This document shows, piece after piece, positions 6,213 through 12,168 of a stretch of 12,168 nucleotides of DNA (the stretch's first letter is position 1; each line of letters starts with the position of its first letter). The translations under genes were made by a program, and so were the position numbers. This DNA comes from Lamprobacter sp046541315 (GTDB taxonomy: Bacteria > Pseudomonadota > Gammaproteobacteria > Chromatiales > Chromatiaceae). The notes below the pieces were generated by a model. The model made no database searches. It saw nothing but the letters and a program-made list of their open reading frames with translations, and was not told the origin of the DNA. The stretch covers positions 1-12,168 of the forward strand of contig NZ_JBKHDN010000076.1 in NCBI RefSeq assembly GCF_046541315.1, read 5' to 3'.

Positions 6213-7262
6213 ATGAAATACAAGAGCGTCGTCGGCTTCGAGCACGACATGTCGGAACATCTCGGCGTGTTGATGTTGAACCTGGGTACGCCGGAGGCGC
6301 CCACGCCCACGGCCGTGCGCCGTTATCTGTCGGAATTCCTGCAAGATCCGCGCGTGGTCGAGATTCCGCGGCCGATCTGGTGGCTGATCTTGCATGGCGT
6401 CATTCTGCGGGTGCGCCCGAGCCGCTCGGCCAAGGCCTATCAGGCGGTCTGGACCGACAAGGGCTCGCCGCTGCTCGATGTGGCTCGGCGGCAGGCGGCC
6501 GGGCTGCAGGCGATCCTCGGCGAACGGCTGGGCGACAATGTCCATGTCGAGCTGGGCATGCGTTACGGCAAGCCGTCGGTGGCCGAGGCCCTCGGTCGGC
6601 TCAAGCGTTCGAATGTGCGCCGATTGCTGGTGCTGCCGCTCTACCCGCAGTATTCGGGGACGACCACGGCCTCGACCTTCGACGCGGTCACCAACGAGCT
6701 GACCACTTGGCGCTGGCTGCCGGAGTTGCGCTTCATCAATCATTATCACGACGAGCCGGGCTACATCGACGCCCTCTGCGCGAGCATTCGCGCGGCCGCC
6801 GCCGAGAAGGGCGAGCCGGAGCGGCTGCTGTTCTCGTTTCACGGCATCCCGAAACGCTATTTCATGGCCGGCGATCCCTACCATTGCCATTGTCACAAGA
6901 CCGCGCGCCTGGTCGCCGAGCGTCTGGGGCTCGATGACGACCGCTGGATGGTGTCCTTTCAATCGCGGGTGGGACGCGACGAGTGGCTGCAACCCTATAC
7001 CGACGAGACCTTGAAGCTGTGGGGGGGCGACGGCGTCGAGAGCGTGCATGTGATCGCTCCCGGCTTTTCCGCCGACTGTCTGGAGACGCTCGAGGAGATC
7101 AATGTCGAGAACCGCAGCTACTTCATCGATGCCGGTGGCAAGGAGTATCACTATATCCCCTGCCTGAACGATGATGTGGCCCATCTCGAGATGCTCGCCC
7201 GGCTGGTCGAGCGCCATTGTGGCGGTTGGCCCGAGGTTGAGCGGCTGGCATCGGCGGCCTGA
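6213..7262 (+). CDS. hemH: Ferrochelatase (protohaem ferro-lyase)
   Basis: Inserts ferrous iron into protoporphyrin IX, the last step of protohaem synthesis, in the cytosol or at the inner membrane. In a phototroph this enzyme draws protoporphyrin IX towards haem and away from bacteriochlorophyll. The 349-residue form carries the family landmarks: VLMLNLGTPEAPTP (19-32), RRYLSEFL (36-43), LPLYPQYSGTTTAST (141-155), the catalytic His in FSFHGIPKRY (H210), GDPYHCHCHKTA (220-231), FQSRVGRDEWL (249-259), and the conserved acid in GFSADCLETLEEI (E291). ATG at 6213 is chosen although the frame is open to 6081: it puts the first conserved strand at the normal distance, and the upstream stretch reads as low-complexity. 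The ribosome site is poor. ATG at 6249 is a less likely alternative. Confidence 0.95.
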   Translation: MKYKSVVGFEHDMSEHLGVLMLNLGTPEAPTPTAVRRYLSEFLQDPRVVEIPRPIWWLILHGVILRVRPSRSAKAYQAVWTDKGSPLLDVARRQAAGLQAILGERLGDNVHVELGMRYGKPSVAEALGRLKRSNVRRLLVLPLYPQYSGTTTASTFDAVTNELTTWRWLPELRFINHYHDEPGYIDALCASIRAAAAEKGEPERLLFSFHGIPKRYFMAGDPYHCHCHKTARLVAERLGLDDDRWMVSFQSRVGRDEWLQPYTDETLKLWGGDGVESVHVIAPGFSADCLETLEEINVENRSYFIDAGGKEYHYIPCLNDDVAHLEMLARLVERHCGGWPEVERLASAA

Positions 7263-7274
7263 TTTCCGCGCTCG

Positions 7275-7293
7275 CGGCGCTCCCTCGGCGCCG
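7275..7293 (+). terminator. Hairpin after ferrochelatase gene (no T-tract)
   Basis: CGGCGC (7275-7280), loop of 7, GCGCCG (7287/7288-7293) form a 6-bp GC stem 13 bases after the hemH stop. No run of T follows, so termination by this structure is unproved. The rest of the 199-base gap up to the DUF971 gene shows no convincing promoter; a 10-base repeat TTTCCGCGCT (7263-7272 and 7326-7335) is probably chance. Confidence 0.2.
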
Positions 7294-7461
7294 TCCTCCC
7301 GTCGTGTTCATGGCGGCAGCGCAGGTTTCCGCGCTTAGGCGGCATCAGCCTCGACAGCCATCGTCTTGGTTTCCAGCCTCGCGCTGTCCTGGCATTGCAA
7401 ACCCGGTTGGCGTCCGCACCTGAGGTCGCAGACTTGAGACATCTGCACGGGCTGTCGACCG

Positions 7462-7908
7462 ATGGTAAAAAACCCGCTTCCGACCGAGATCAACCTCCAT
7501 CAGAAATCCCGCGTGCTCGAGATCGCCTACGATGACGGCGCGCGCTTCCGTCTGCCCTGCGAGTATCTGCGCGTCTACTCGCCCTCGGCCGAGGTGCGCG
7601 GCCACACGCCGGATCAGGCCAAGCTGCAGATCGGCAAGGAGCGGGTGAACATCCGCGATCTGGAGCAGATCGGCAGCTATGCGGTGAAGATCGTCTTCGA
7701 CGATGGACACCGCTCCGGCCTCTACGACTGGCAGTATCTGTACAAGCTCGGTCGCGGCTGGCAGCCGCTGTGGCTGGATTATCTGAGCCGGCTCAAAGAC
7801 GCCGGCCGCTCGCGCTCCGCCCCCGATCCGTTCGAGCTATTGCGCGAGCGCGGCGAGCGGCCGGCCGAGCTGCCCGCGCAAGCGGCGGAGACCGCCGCCG
7901 CCGACTGA
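7462..7908 (+). CDS. DUF971 protein (gamma-butyrobetaine hydroxylase-like N-terminal domain)
   Basis: A 148-residue protein whose first 110 residues match the DUF971/GBBH-like_N family as I recall it: PTEINLHQKSRVLEIAYDDG (7-26), LPCEYLRVYSPSAEVRGH (31-48) and YAVKIVFDDGHRSGLYDW (73-90). The family is common in proteobacteria as a stand-alone small protein; C33 and H48 are possible metal ligands, by analogy with the zinc-binding N-domain of the hydroxylases. It lacks the oxygenase domain, so it is not itself a gamma-butyrobetaine hydroxylase. The tail (about 115-148) is Ala/Glu/Arg-rich and probably disordered. In many gammaproteobacteria the gene sits near hslVU or ubiE; here it lies alone between hemH and argG. 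The ATG at 7462 fits the family start, but the ribosome site is weak. Confidence 0.85.
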   Translation: MVKNPLPTEINLHQKSRVLEIAYDDGARFRLPCEYLRVYSPSAEVRGHTPDQAKLQIGKERVNIRDLEQIGSYAVKIVFDDGHRSGLYDWQYLYKLGRGWQPLWLDYLSRLKDAGRSRSAPDPFELLRERGERPAELPAQAAETAAAD

Positions 7909-7920
7909 GGCTGCGCCACC

Positions 7921-7984
7921 GCTCGCGATCGATTCAGTGCATACGCCAGGCGGCTCGCCATCGACTCAGCGCTTGCGCCGGGCG
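7921..7984. repeat. 32-base imperfect tandem duplication over the argG 3' end
   Basis: Bases 7921-7952 and 7953-7984 are two adjacent 32-base copies that agree at 26 of 32 positions. The right copy holds the last argG codons and its stop (TCA at 7966-7968). The left copy fills most of the gap to the DUF971 gene and keeps an extra minus-strand TGA (7934-7936) in a different frame. Each contains a GC-rich core ending in GGCG. At the junction GGCG, GCT, CGCC (7949-7959) can fold as a short hairpin. No T-run is present. Confidence 0.65.
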
Positions 7985-9186
7985 GCGACCCGCAGCCGCA
8001 GCGCGTTGAGCTTGATGAAGCCAGTGGCATCGCCCTGATCATAGGCGCCGGCGTCGTCCTCGAAGGTGGCGATCGCCTCATCGAACAGGCTATCGGTCTC
8101 CGATTGGCGGCCAACCACCAGCACGTTGCCCTTGTAGAGCTTGAGTCGCACCCGGCCATTGACCACGCGCTGGCTCTCGTCGATCGCGGCCTGCAGCATC
8201 ATCCGCTCCGGGCTGAACCAGTAGCCGTTGTAGATCAGCGTGGCATAGCGTGGCATCAGTTCGTCTTTCAGGTGCGCGGCCTCGCGGTCGAGGGTGAGGG
8301 ATTCCATCGCGCGGTGGGCCTTGAGCATGATGGTGCCGCCGGGGGTCTCGTAGCAGCCGCGCGACTTCATGCCGACATAGCGATTCTCGACGATGTCGGC
8401 GCGACCGATGCCGTGCTCGCCGCCGATGCGGTTCAACTCGGCGAGGACCTCGGCCGGGGTCATCGCCTTGCCGTCGATCGCGGTGATGTCGCCGGCCCGA
8501 TAGGTCAGCTCGATCTCCTGCGCTGTATCGGGTGCATCGACGGGGTCGCGGGTCCAGCGCCACATCGCCGCGCCCGGCTCGACCCAGGGGTCTTCGAGAT
8601 CATAGCCCTCGTAGGAGATGTGCAGCAGGTTGGCGTCCATCGAGTAGGGCGACTTGGTCCCGTCGCGCTTCATCTCGACCGGGACGCCGTGCTTGGCGGC
8701 ATAGGCCATCAGCTTCTCGCGCGAGAGCAGATCCCACTCGCGCCAGGGCGCGATGATCTTGAGGTCTGGATCGAGGGCCAGCGCATTGATCTCGAAGCGG
8801 ACCTGATCGTTGCCCTTGCCGGTGGCGCCATGGCTGATGGCGTCGGCGCCGGTCTCGGCGGCGATCTCGACTAAGCGCTTGGCGATCAGCGGCCGCGCGA
8901 TCGAGGTGCCGAGCAGGTATTCGCCCTCGTAGATGGCGTTGGCGCGGAACATCGGATAGACGAAGTCGCGCACGAACTCCTCGCGCAGATCCTCGATATA
9001 GATCTCCTTGATCCCGGCCGCCTCGGCCTTGGCGCGGGCCGGCTCGACCTCCTCGCCCTGGCCGATGTCGGCGGTGAAGGTGACCACCTCGCAGGCGTAT
9101 TCATCGCGCAGCCAGGTCAGGATCACGGAGGTGTCGAGCCCGCCAGAATAGGCGAGGACGACCTTGTTCACGGAATCGCGTGCCAT
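7966..9186 (-). CDS. argG: Argininosuccinate synthase
   Basis: Joins citrulline and aspartate using ATP to give argininosuccinate, the penultimate step of arginine synthesis, in the cytosol. The 406-residue product has the normal length for the short (type I) family. The N-type ATP pyrophosphatase loop is AYSGGLDTS (12-20). Further signatures are EGEYLLGTSIARPLIA (87-102), HGATGKGNDQVRFE (119-132), and SMDANLLHISYEG (182-194). The start ATG has a good ribosome site: GAGGAG on the minus strand (complement of 9195-9200), 8 bases before the start. It is divergent from the LpxH-like gene and convergent with the DUF971 gene, so it is probably transcribed alone. No ARG-box-like operator was recognised. 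Nothing is missing or broken. Confidence 0.97.
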   Translation of the reverse strand: MARDSVNKVVLAYSGGLDTSVILTWLRDEYACEVVTFTADIGQGEEVEPARAKAEAAGIKEIYIEDLREEFVRDFVYPMFRANAIYEGEYLLGTSIARPLIAKRLVEIAAETGADAISHGATGKGNDQVRFEINALALDPDLKIIAPWREWDLLSREKLMAYAAKHGVPVEMKRDGTKSPYSMDANLLHISYEGYDLEDPWVEPGAAMWRWTRDPVDAPDTAQEIELTYRAGDITAIDGKAMTPAEVLAELNRIGGEHGIGRADIVENRYVGMKSRGCYETPGGTIMLKAHRAMESLTLDREAAHLKDELMPRYATLIYNGYWFSPERMMLQAAIDESQRVVNGRVRLKLYKGNVLVVGRQSETDSLFDEAIATFEDDAGAYDQGDATGFIKLNALRLRVAARRKR

Positions 9187-9219
9187 CGAAAAAACTCCTC
9201 TCTACAACGAATGGGCATG

Positions 9220-9247
9220 AGTATACGCGGTGCGCGCCGTTGTTCAG
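9220..9247 (-). promoter_or_regulatory. Likely sigma-70-type promoter of argG
   Basis: Reading the minus strand, TATACT (complement of 9220-9225) matches the -10 consensus at 5 of 6 positions and lies 16 bases downstream of CTGAAC (complement of 9242-9247), a 3-of-6 -35. Transcription would start near 9212, giving a leader of about 25 bases that includes the GAGGAG ribosome site. The promoter for the divergent LpxH-like gene must lie in the same 159-base gap, but I see no clear boxes for it. Confidence 0.45.
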
Positions 9248-9345
9248 CGGATTGCGTTTCACGAGATCTTCATCGTCCGGCCATCCTCTCGCAACAAAGC
9301 CGCGCGACCATGTCGCCCACACGCATTGATTGGGATCTGGGTGAC

Positions 9346-10191
9346 ATGAGTCAGGTAAAACATCTCCGGCCGTTGAAATACCGCAGCATCTGGATCTCGG
9401 ATGTGCATCTCGGATTTCGCGGTTGTCAAGCCGATTTTCTTCTGAATTTTCTCCAGTCGACCGAGTGCAAAAAGCTCTATCTGGTCGGCGACATCATCGA
9501 TGTCTGGGCGATGAAGGGCGGCCTGTTCTGGCCGCAAGCGCACAACAATGTGGTGCGCGCGGTGCTGGACAAGGCCCGTGGCGGCACCGAGGTGGTCTAT
9601 GTGCCGGGTAACCATGACGAGATCCTGCGCGACCATCTCGGCTCCGAGTATGGCAACGTGCGGCTTTGCGACGAGGTGATCCATACCACCGCCGACGGCC
9701 GCCAGTTCTTGATCATGCACGGCGACAAGTTCGATCAGGTGGTGCAGAACGGGCGCTGGCTGGCGGTGCTTGGCTCGCGCCTCTATGACCTCTTGCTCGC
9801 GGCCAATCATCGGCTCAATGCCTTCCGGCGCCGCCTTGGGTTCGGTTATTGGTCGCTGGCCGCCTATCTGAAGCATCGGGTCAAGAATGCCGTCAATTAT
9901 ATCGGCAACTACGAGCAGGCCGTGGCCGACGAGGCACGCCGGCGCGATGTCGACGGCATGATCTGCGGTCACATCCACCACGCCGAGATCCGCGACATCG
10001 ATGGCGTGACCTACTGCAACTGCGGCGACTGGGTCGAGAGCTGCACGGCGCTGGTCGAGCATCACGATGGCACCATCGAGCTGCTGCGCTGGACCGAGGC
10101 GCGGCAGGTGCTGGGCTGCGAGCCGGCGCAGCCGATGCCGGCACCGCGTCCGGCCGCCGCCGCCGCTGCGGTGGCCGCTCGGCTCGGCTGA
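9346..10191 (+). CDS. LpxH-like metallophosphoesterase (UDP-2,3-diacylglucosamine diphosphatase family)
   Basis: A calcineurin-like phosphoesterase of about 281 residues, related to enzymes that cleave UDP-2,3-diacylglucosamine to lipid X in lipid A synthesis. The di-metal motifs are complete: D19-V-H21 (SDVHLG), GDIID (48-52), GNHDE (88-92), MHGDKFD (124-130) and GHIHHAEIRD (208-217). NCGDWVESCTALVEH (225-239) is typical of the COG2908 subgroup with YWSLAAYLKHRVK (168-180), which differs from classical E. coli LpxH; the lipid A role is therefore family-based inference, and the gene may be a paralogue. A Pro/Ala tail (262-281) follows the domain. The start is uncertain: ATG at 9346 places the motif at the usual distance, but ATG at 9310 (12 residues more) is open too and neither has a strong ribosome site. 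It converges on ampD, leaving 21 bases between stops. Confidence 0.87.
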   Translation: MSQVKHLRPLKYRSIWISDVHLGFRGCQADFLLNFLQSTECKKLYLVGDIIDVWAMKGGLFWPQAHNNVVRAVLDKARGGTEVVYVPGNHDEILRDHLGSEYGNVRLCDEVIHTTADGRQFLIMHGDKFDQVVQNGRWLAVLGSRLYDLLLAANHRLNAFRRRLGFGYWSLAAYLKHRVKNAVNYIGNYEQAVADEARRRDVDGMICGHIHHAEIRDIDGVTYCNCGDWVESCTALVEHHDGTIELLRWTEARQVLGCEPAQPMPAPRPAAAAAAVAARLG

Positions 10192-10212
10192 GCCGGCAGC
10201 TCGCCTGGGGTT

Positions 10213-10797
10213 TCATGGTCGTGCCGGCGGCTCGCCGGACAACAGGGCCCGGTACCGATCCCAGTCGAAGGCCGGCCCGGGATCGGTCTTGCGCCCGGGG
10301 GCGATATCCTGGTGTCCGGTGATGCGCGCCGGCGTGATCGCCGGATAGCGCGCCTGAATCAGCGCGGTGACCTCGGCGAGCCTGCTGTACTGGACGGGCT
10401 GAAACGGGATCTCATCGCTGCCCTCGAGTTCGATGCCAATGCTGTAGTCATTGCACTCGCGCCGGCCCTCGAACGCTGAGCGCCCGGCATGCCAGGCGCG
10501 CCGCTCGAGTTCGACGAACTGCAGCAGTTCGCCGTCGCGGCGGATCAGGAGATGCGCGGAGACGTGCAGCCCGGCGAGACGGGCGAAGAAGGGATGCGCC
10601 GAGGGATCGAGTCGGTTCTGGAACAGCTGTTCGATCCAGGGACCGCCGAAGCGCCCGGGCGGCAGGCTGATGTTGTGGATCACCAGCAGATCCGGCGCGA
10701 TGCCGGGCGGGCGCTGGTCGGCATTGGGCGAGGGGAGCCAACGGGCGATGCTCAGACGGCCGCTGCTGTCGATGGCGGAGGCGCTAGGATCGGTCAT
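10213..10797 (-). CDS. ampD: 1,6-anhydro-N-acetylmuramyl-L-alanine amidase AmpD
   Basis: A cytosolic zinc amidase that removes the peptide from anhydro-muropeptides during peptidoglycan recycling. The 194-residue form matches E. coli AmpD as I remember it nearly throughout: VIHNISLPPGRFGGPWI (39-55), DPSAHPFFA (64-72), VSAHLLIRRDGE (79-90), RAWHAG (100-105), CNDYSIGIELEG (115-126), and GHQDIAPGRKTDPGPAFDW (161-179). The zinc ligands are H41, H162 and D172, and E123 is the conserved acid. The frame stays open upstream to 11025, but that stretch lies opposite nadC; ATG at 10797 gives the family length. A GAGGA lies 13 bases upstream of that start, a long spacing. No signal peptide is seen, as expected for the recycling enzyme. 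In bacteria with an AmpC/AmpR system loss of AmpD derepresses beta-lactamase; none is visible here. Confidence 0.95.
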   Translation of the reverse strand: MTDPSASAIDSSGRLSIARWLPSPNADQRPPGIAPDLLVIHNISLPPGRFGGPWIEQLFQNRLDPSAHPFFARLAGLHVSAHLLIRRDGELLQFVELERRAWHAGRSAFEGRRECNDYSIGIELEGSDEIPFQPVQYSRLAEVTALIQARYPAITPARITGHQDIAPGRKTDPGPAFDWDRYRALLSGEPPARP

Positions 10798-10805
10798 CGG
10801 TTTTC

Positions 10806-10842
10806 TATTATCCTCATCGCTCTGAACTGCCCCTTGAGGATA
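10806..10842. promoter_or_regulatory. Divergent ampD/nadC control region with an 8-base inverted repeat
   Basis: The 52-base gap holds TATTAT (10806-10811), a 5-of-6 -10 box for nadC, and on the other strand GATAAT (complement of 10807-10812), 5 of 6 but very close to the ampD start. No good -35 was found for either. TATCCTCA (10809-10816) and TGAGGATA (10835-10842) form a perfect inverted repeat with 18 bases between. Each arm carries the GAGGA that would serve as the ribosome site of the gene it faces. Confidence 0.35.
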
Positions 10843-10849
10843 CGAGCCG

Positions 10850-11743
10850 ATGCCCACCGCTGTTCCGACCTCCGCCCCGAGCGCAGAGACGCTGGCTCGC
10901 GCACTGCCGCCACTGGCGCTGATCGAGGCGCAGGTGCGCGAGGCGCTGGCGGAGGATGTCGGCGCGGGCGATCTGACCGCCGGCTTGCTGCCGGCGAATG
11001 CGACCGCGCGCGCCGAGGTCATCACCCGTGAAGACGCGGTGCTCTGCGGCAGCGCTTGGTTCGATCAGGTCTTCCGTCAGCTCGATCCCGAGGTCAGTAT
11101 CGATTGGCAGGCGCGCGATGGCGAGTCGGTGCGGCCGGGGCAACGGCTCTGCACGCTCGCCGGTCGCTTGCGCCCCCTCCTCACCGGTGAACGGACCGCG
11201 CTCAATTATCTGCAGCTGCTCTCGGGCACCGCGACCCGCGCGCGGCGCGCCGCCGATGCGGTGGCGGGGCTGCCGGTGCGTCTCCTGGATACGCGCAAGA
11301 CGCTTCCGGGGCTGCGGCGACCGCAGAAGTATGCCGTTGTTTGCGGTGGTTGCCACAACCATCGCATGGGCCTGTTCGATGCGATCCTGATCAAGGAGAA
11401 CCATATCAGCGCGGCCGGCTCGATCAGCGCCGCGATCGCGGCGGCCCGTCGCCTGACCGAGGAGGTTCCGGTTGAGATCGAGGTCGAGTCCTTGGCGGGA
11501 CTGCGCGAGGCGCTGGAGGCTGGCGTCGAGCAGGTGTTGCTGGATAACTTCGATCCGCCAGCGCTGAGACGCGCGGTGGAATTGACCGCTGGACGCGCGC
11601 GGCTCGAGGCCTCCGGCGGTATCGCCCAGGATCGGTTGCGGGAGATTGCCGAGACCGGGGTCGACGCGATCTCGGTCGGCGGCCTGACCAAGCATGTCGA
11701 GGCCGTCGACCTCTCGATGCGCCTGGTGACGCCGACGCCTTGA
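10850..11743 (+). CDS. nadC: Nicotinate-nucleotide pyrophosphorylase (carboxylating), quinolinate phosphoribosyltransferase
   Basis: Converts quinolinate and PRPP to nicotinate mononucleotide, CO2 and pyrophosphate in de novo NAD synthesis. The 297-residue protein has an N-terminal domain with EDVGAGDLT (35-43) and ERTALNYLQLLSGTAT (114-129), then the barrel with LDTRKTLPGLR (146-156), GGCHNHRMGLFDAILIKENH (166-185), EIEVE (209-213), LLDNF (230-234), EASGGI (253-258) and SVGGLTK (275-281). The substrate-binding Arg, His and Lys positions of the family (R149, K150, H171, R172, K182) are all present. ATG at 10850 follows GAGGA (10836-10840) by 9 bases. It is divergent from ampD, the same neighbour order as in E. 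coli. nadA and nadB are not in the window. Confidence 0.96.
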   Translation: MPTAVPTSAPSAETLARALPPLALIEAQVREALAEDVGAGDLTAGLLPANATARAEVITREDAVLCGSAWFDQVFRQLDPEVSIDWQARDGESVRPGQRLCTLAGRLRPLLTGERTALNYLQLLSGTATRARRAADAVAGLPVRLLDTRKTLPGLRRPQKYAVVCGGCHNHRMGLFDAILIKENHISAAGSISAAIAAARRLTEEVPVEIEVESLAGLREALEAGVEQVLLDNFDPPALRRAVELTAGRARLEASGGIAQDRLREIAETGVDAISVGGLTKHVEAVDLSMRLVTPTP

Positions 11744-11807
11744 GCCGAGAGGGCTGCCGGGATCGAGACAACCGAGCCTCCAGGGCCTGCATTGCGATTT
11801 GTCATAC

Positions 11808-11827
11808 CTATCGCTGTCGGGCGATAG
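11808..11827. promoter_or_regulatory. Perfect 7-bp dyad between nadC and the sulfur globule gene
   Basis: CTATCGC (11808-11814), loop TGTCGG, GCGATAG (11821-11827). It has no following T-run, so it is a poor intrinsic terminator for nadC. It would lie centred about 60 bases before the predicted sulfur globule transcription start, where an activator site would be reasonable. Confidence 0.35.
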
Positions 11828-11833
11828 ATCGGG

Positions 11834-11870
11834 ATTAGCAACTACAAATTTAAGAAAATGCTAATATAAT
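11834..11870 (+). promoter_or_regulatory. Promoter of the sulfur globule gene with an overlapping dyad
   Basis: A perfect TATAAT (11865-11870) lies in the most AT-rich stretch of the window. Upstream, ACTACA (11841-11846) at 18-base spacing is a weak -35 (3 of 6). ATTAGCA (11834-11840) and TGCTAAT (11859-11865) form a perfect 7-base inverted repeat with 18 bases between; its right arm touches the -10 box. Transcription would start near 11877, giving a leader of about 62 bases with a possible 5-bp hairpin (GTCGC 11881-11885 with GCGAC 11896-11900). Confidence 0.55.
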
Positions 11871-11938
11871 GATCTCCGTTGTCGCGCTCGACGTGGCGAC
11901 GCTTGCAACCCAGACAAAATCGAATTCGGAGAAGATAG

Positions 11939-12168
11939 ATGAAAAAACTAGCCACTGCTGCCGCCGTTGCCGCTCTTCTTGGTGTGTCCGCTTCCGCCAG
12001 CGCCTGGTGGGGCGGTCCTGGTTATGGCGGCCCGGGCTATGGCAATGGTTGGGGCGACGGCATGGGCGACATGTTCAATGACATGTTCGGCGATGGCTAC
12101 GGCGATTTCAACATGAGCATGAGCGGCGGCGGTCGCGGCTATGGCCGTGGGCGTGGTTACGGCTATGG
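11939..12168 (+). CDS. Sulfur globule envelope protein, SgpA/SgpB-like (cut by window end)
   Basis: The visible 77 residues start with a Sec signal peptide (MKKLATAAAVAALLGVSASA, cut predicted after A22 in A-S-A) followed by a mature N-terminus rich in Gly, Tyr, Trp, Asp and Met: WWGGPGYGGPGYG, then GDMFNDMFGDGYGDFNMSMS, then RGYGRGRGYGYG. This is the pattern of the small structural proteins that coat periplasmic sulfur globules in Allochromatium vinosum and relatives, where they are secreted and required for stable globules during sulfide or thiosulfate oxidation. SgpA/SgpB-type is preferred because of the GDFNMSMSG stretch, remembered from that family. The ATG follows GGAG (11928-11931) by 7 bases, behind a strong-looking promoter. 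The 3' end is missing, so the final length is unknown; the A. vinosum proteins are about 8-11 kDa. It appears to be transcribed separately from nadC. Confidence 0.82.
   Translation, partial: MKKLATAAAVAALLGVSASASAWWGGPGYGGPGYGNGWGDGMGDMFNDMFGDGYGDFNMSMSGGGRGYGRGRGYGY

Noticed and set aside
6195..7217. 340-residue minus-strand open frame opposite hemH
   Set aside because: hemH is unmistakable on the other strand; the antisense product has no motif and no ribosome site.
8104..8874. 256-residue plus-strand open frame opposite argG
   Set aside because: argG has complete family motifs; this is a mirror frame with low-complexity composition.
9259..10065. 268-residue minus-strand open frame opposite the LpxH-like gene
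   Set aside because: The plus-strand frame has all five metal-binding motifs; the antisense frame has none of note.
10814..11695. 293-residue minus-strand open frame opposite nadC
   Set aside because: nadC is certain on the plus strand, and the antisense translation shows no domain. The long upstream extension of the ampD frame (to 11025) is rejected for the same reason.
11869..12081. Plus-strand frame beginning ATGATCTCCGTT, overlapping the sulfur globule gene
   Set aside because: It begins within the promoter, has no ribosome site, and reads through the sulfur globule gene in the wrong frame.
12002..12168. Gly-codon-rich stretch as a DNA repeat or repeat array
   Set aside because: The repetition comes from Gly-Tyr and Gly-Asp codons of the sulfur globule protein and is not a regular DNA repeat; there are no CRISPR-like spacers.

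Overview
The window looks like chromosomal DNA of a GC-rich gammaproteobacterium, most likely a purple sulfur bacterium of the Chromatiaceae. The strongest single clue is the gene cut by the right edge: it encodes a secreted, Gly/Tyr/Trp-rich protein of the sulfur globule envelope type (SgpA/SgpB-like). The divergent ampD/nadC pair is also a gammaproteobacterial arrangement. Gene density is high, and there are no tRNA or rRNA genes, insertion sequences, phage genes or CRISPR arrays.

Layout, left to right. The first 167 bases are mostly non-coding. A GTG-started synthase gene (168-1751) follows; its active-site residues match the Leptospira-type (R)-citramalate synthase rather than an ordinary LeuA, which points to isoleucine made from pyruvate. 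A two-helix small membrane protein (1841-2083) converges on an alpha/beta hydrolase on the minus strand (2151-3038). Divergent from the hydrolase is a two-gene unit: a four-helix small membrane protein that I place in DUF6394 (3168-3551), then a two-helix-pore cation channel with two cytoplasmic nucleotide-binding RCK domains (3595-5328). Next come a hemerythrin-domain protein (5521-6072), ferrochelatase HemH (6213-7262) and a DUF971 protein (7462-7908), all on the plus strand.

On the minus strand argG (7966-9186) converges on the DUF971 gene, and a 32-base imperfect tandem duplication covers their junction. Divergent from argG is an LpxH-like metallophosphoesterase (9346-10191), which converges on ampD (minus, 10213-10797). 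ampD is divergent from nadC (10850-11743). After nadC comes an AT-rich promoter region with a perfect TATAAT and two dyads, then the sulfur globule gene (from 11939, truncated by the window).

The genes do not form one pathway. They cover amino-acid synthesis (citramalate synthase, ArgG), cofactors (HemH, NadC), envelope and peptidoglycan upkeep (LpxH-like, AmpD), iron/oxygen handling (hemerythrin domain), ion transport (channel plus DUF6394) and sulfur storage. I see no clearly new multi-gene system. The items most worth a second look are the DUF6394/channel pair, the palindrome-bearing promoter of the sulfur globule gene, the hemerythrin-ferrochelatase adjacency, and the citramalate synthase, which is easily misannotated. 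All identifications come from reading translated motifs and from memory of families; no database search was run.
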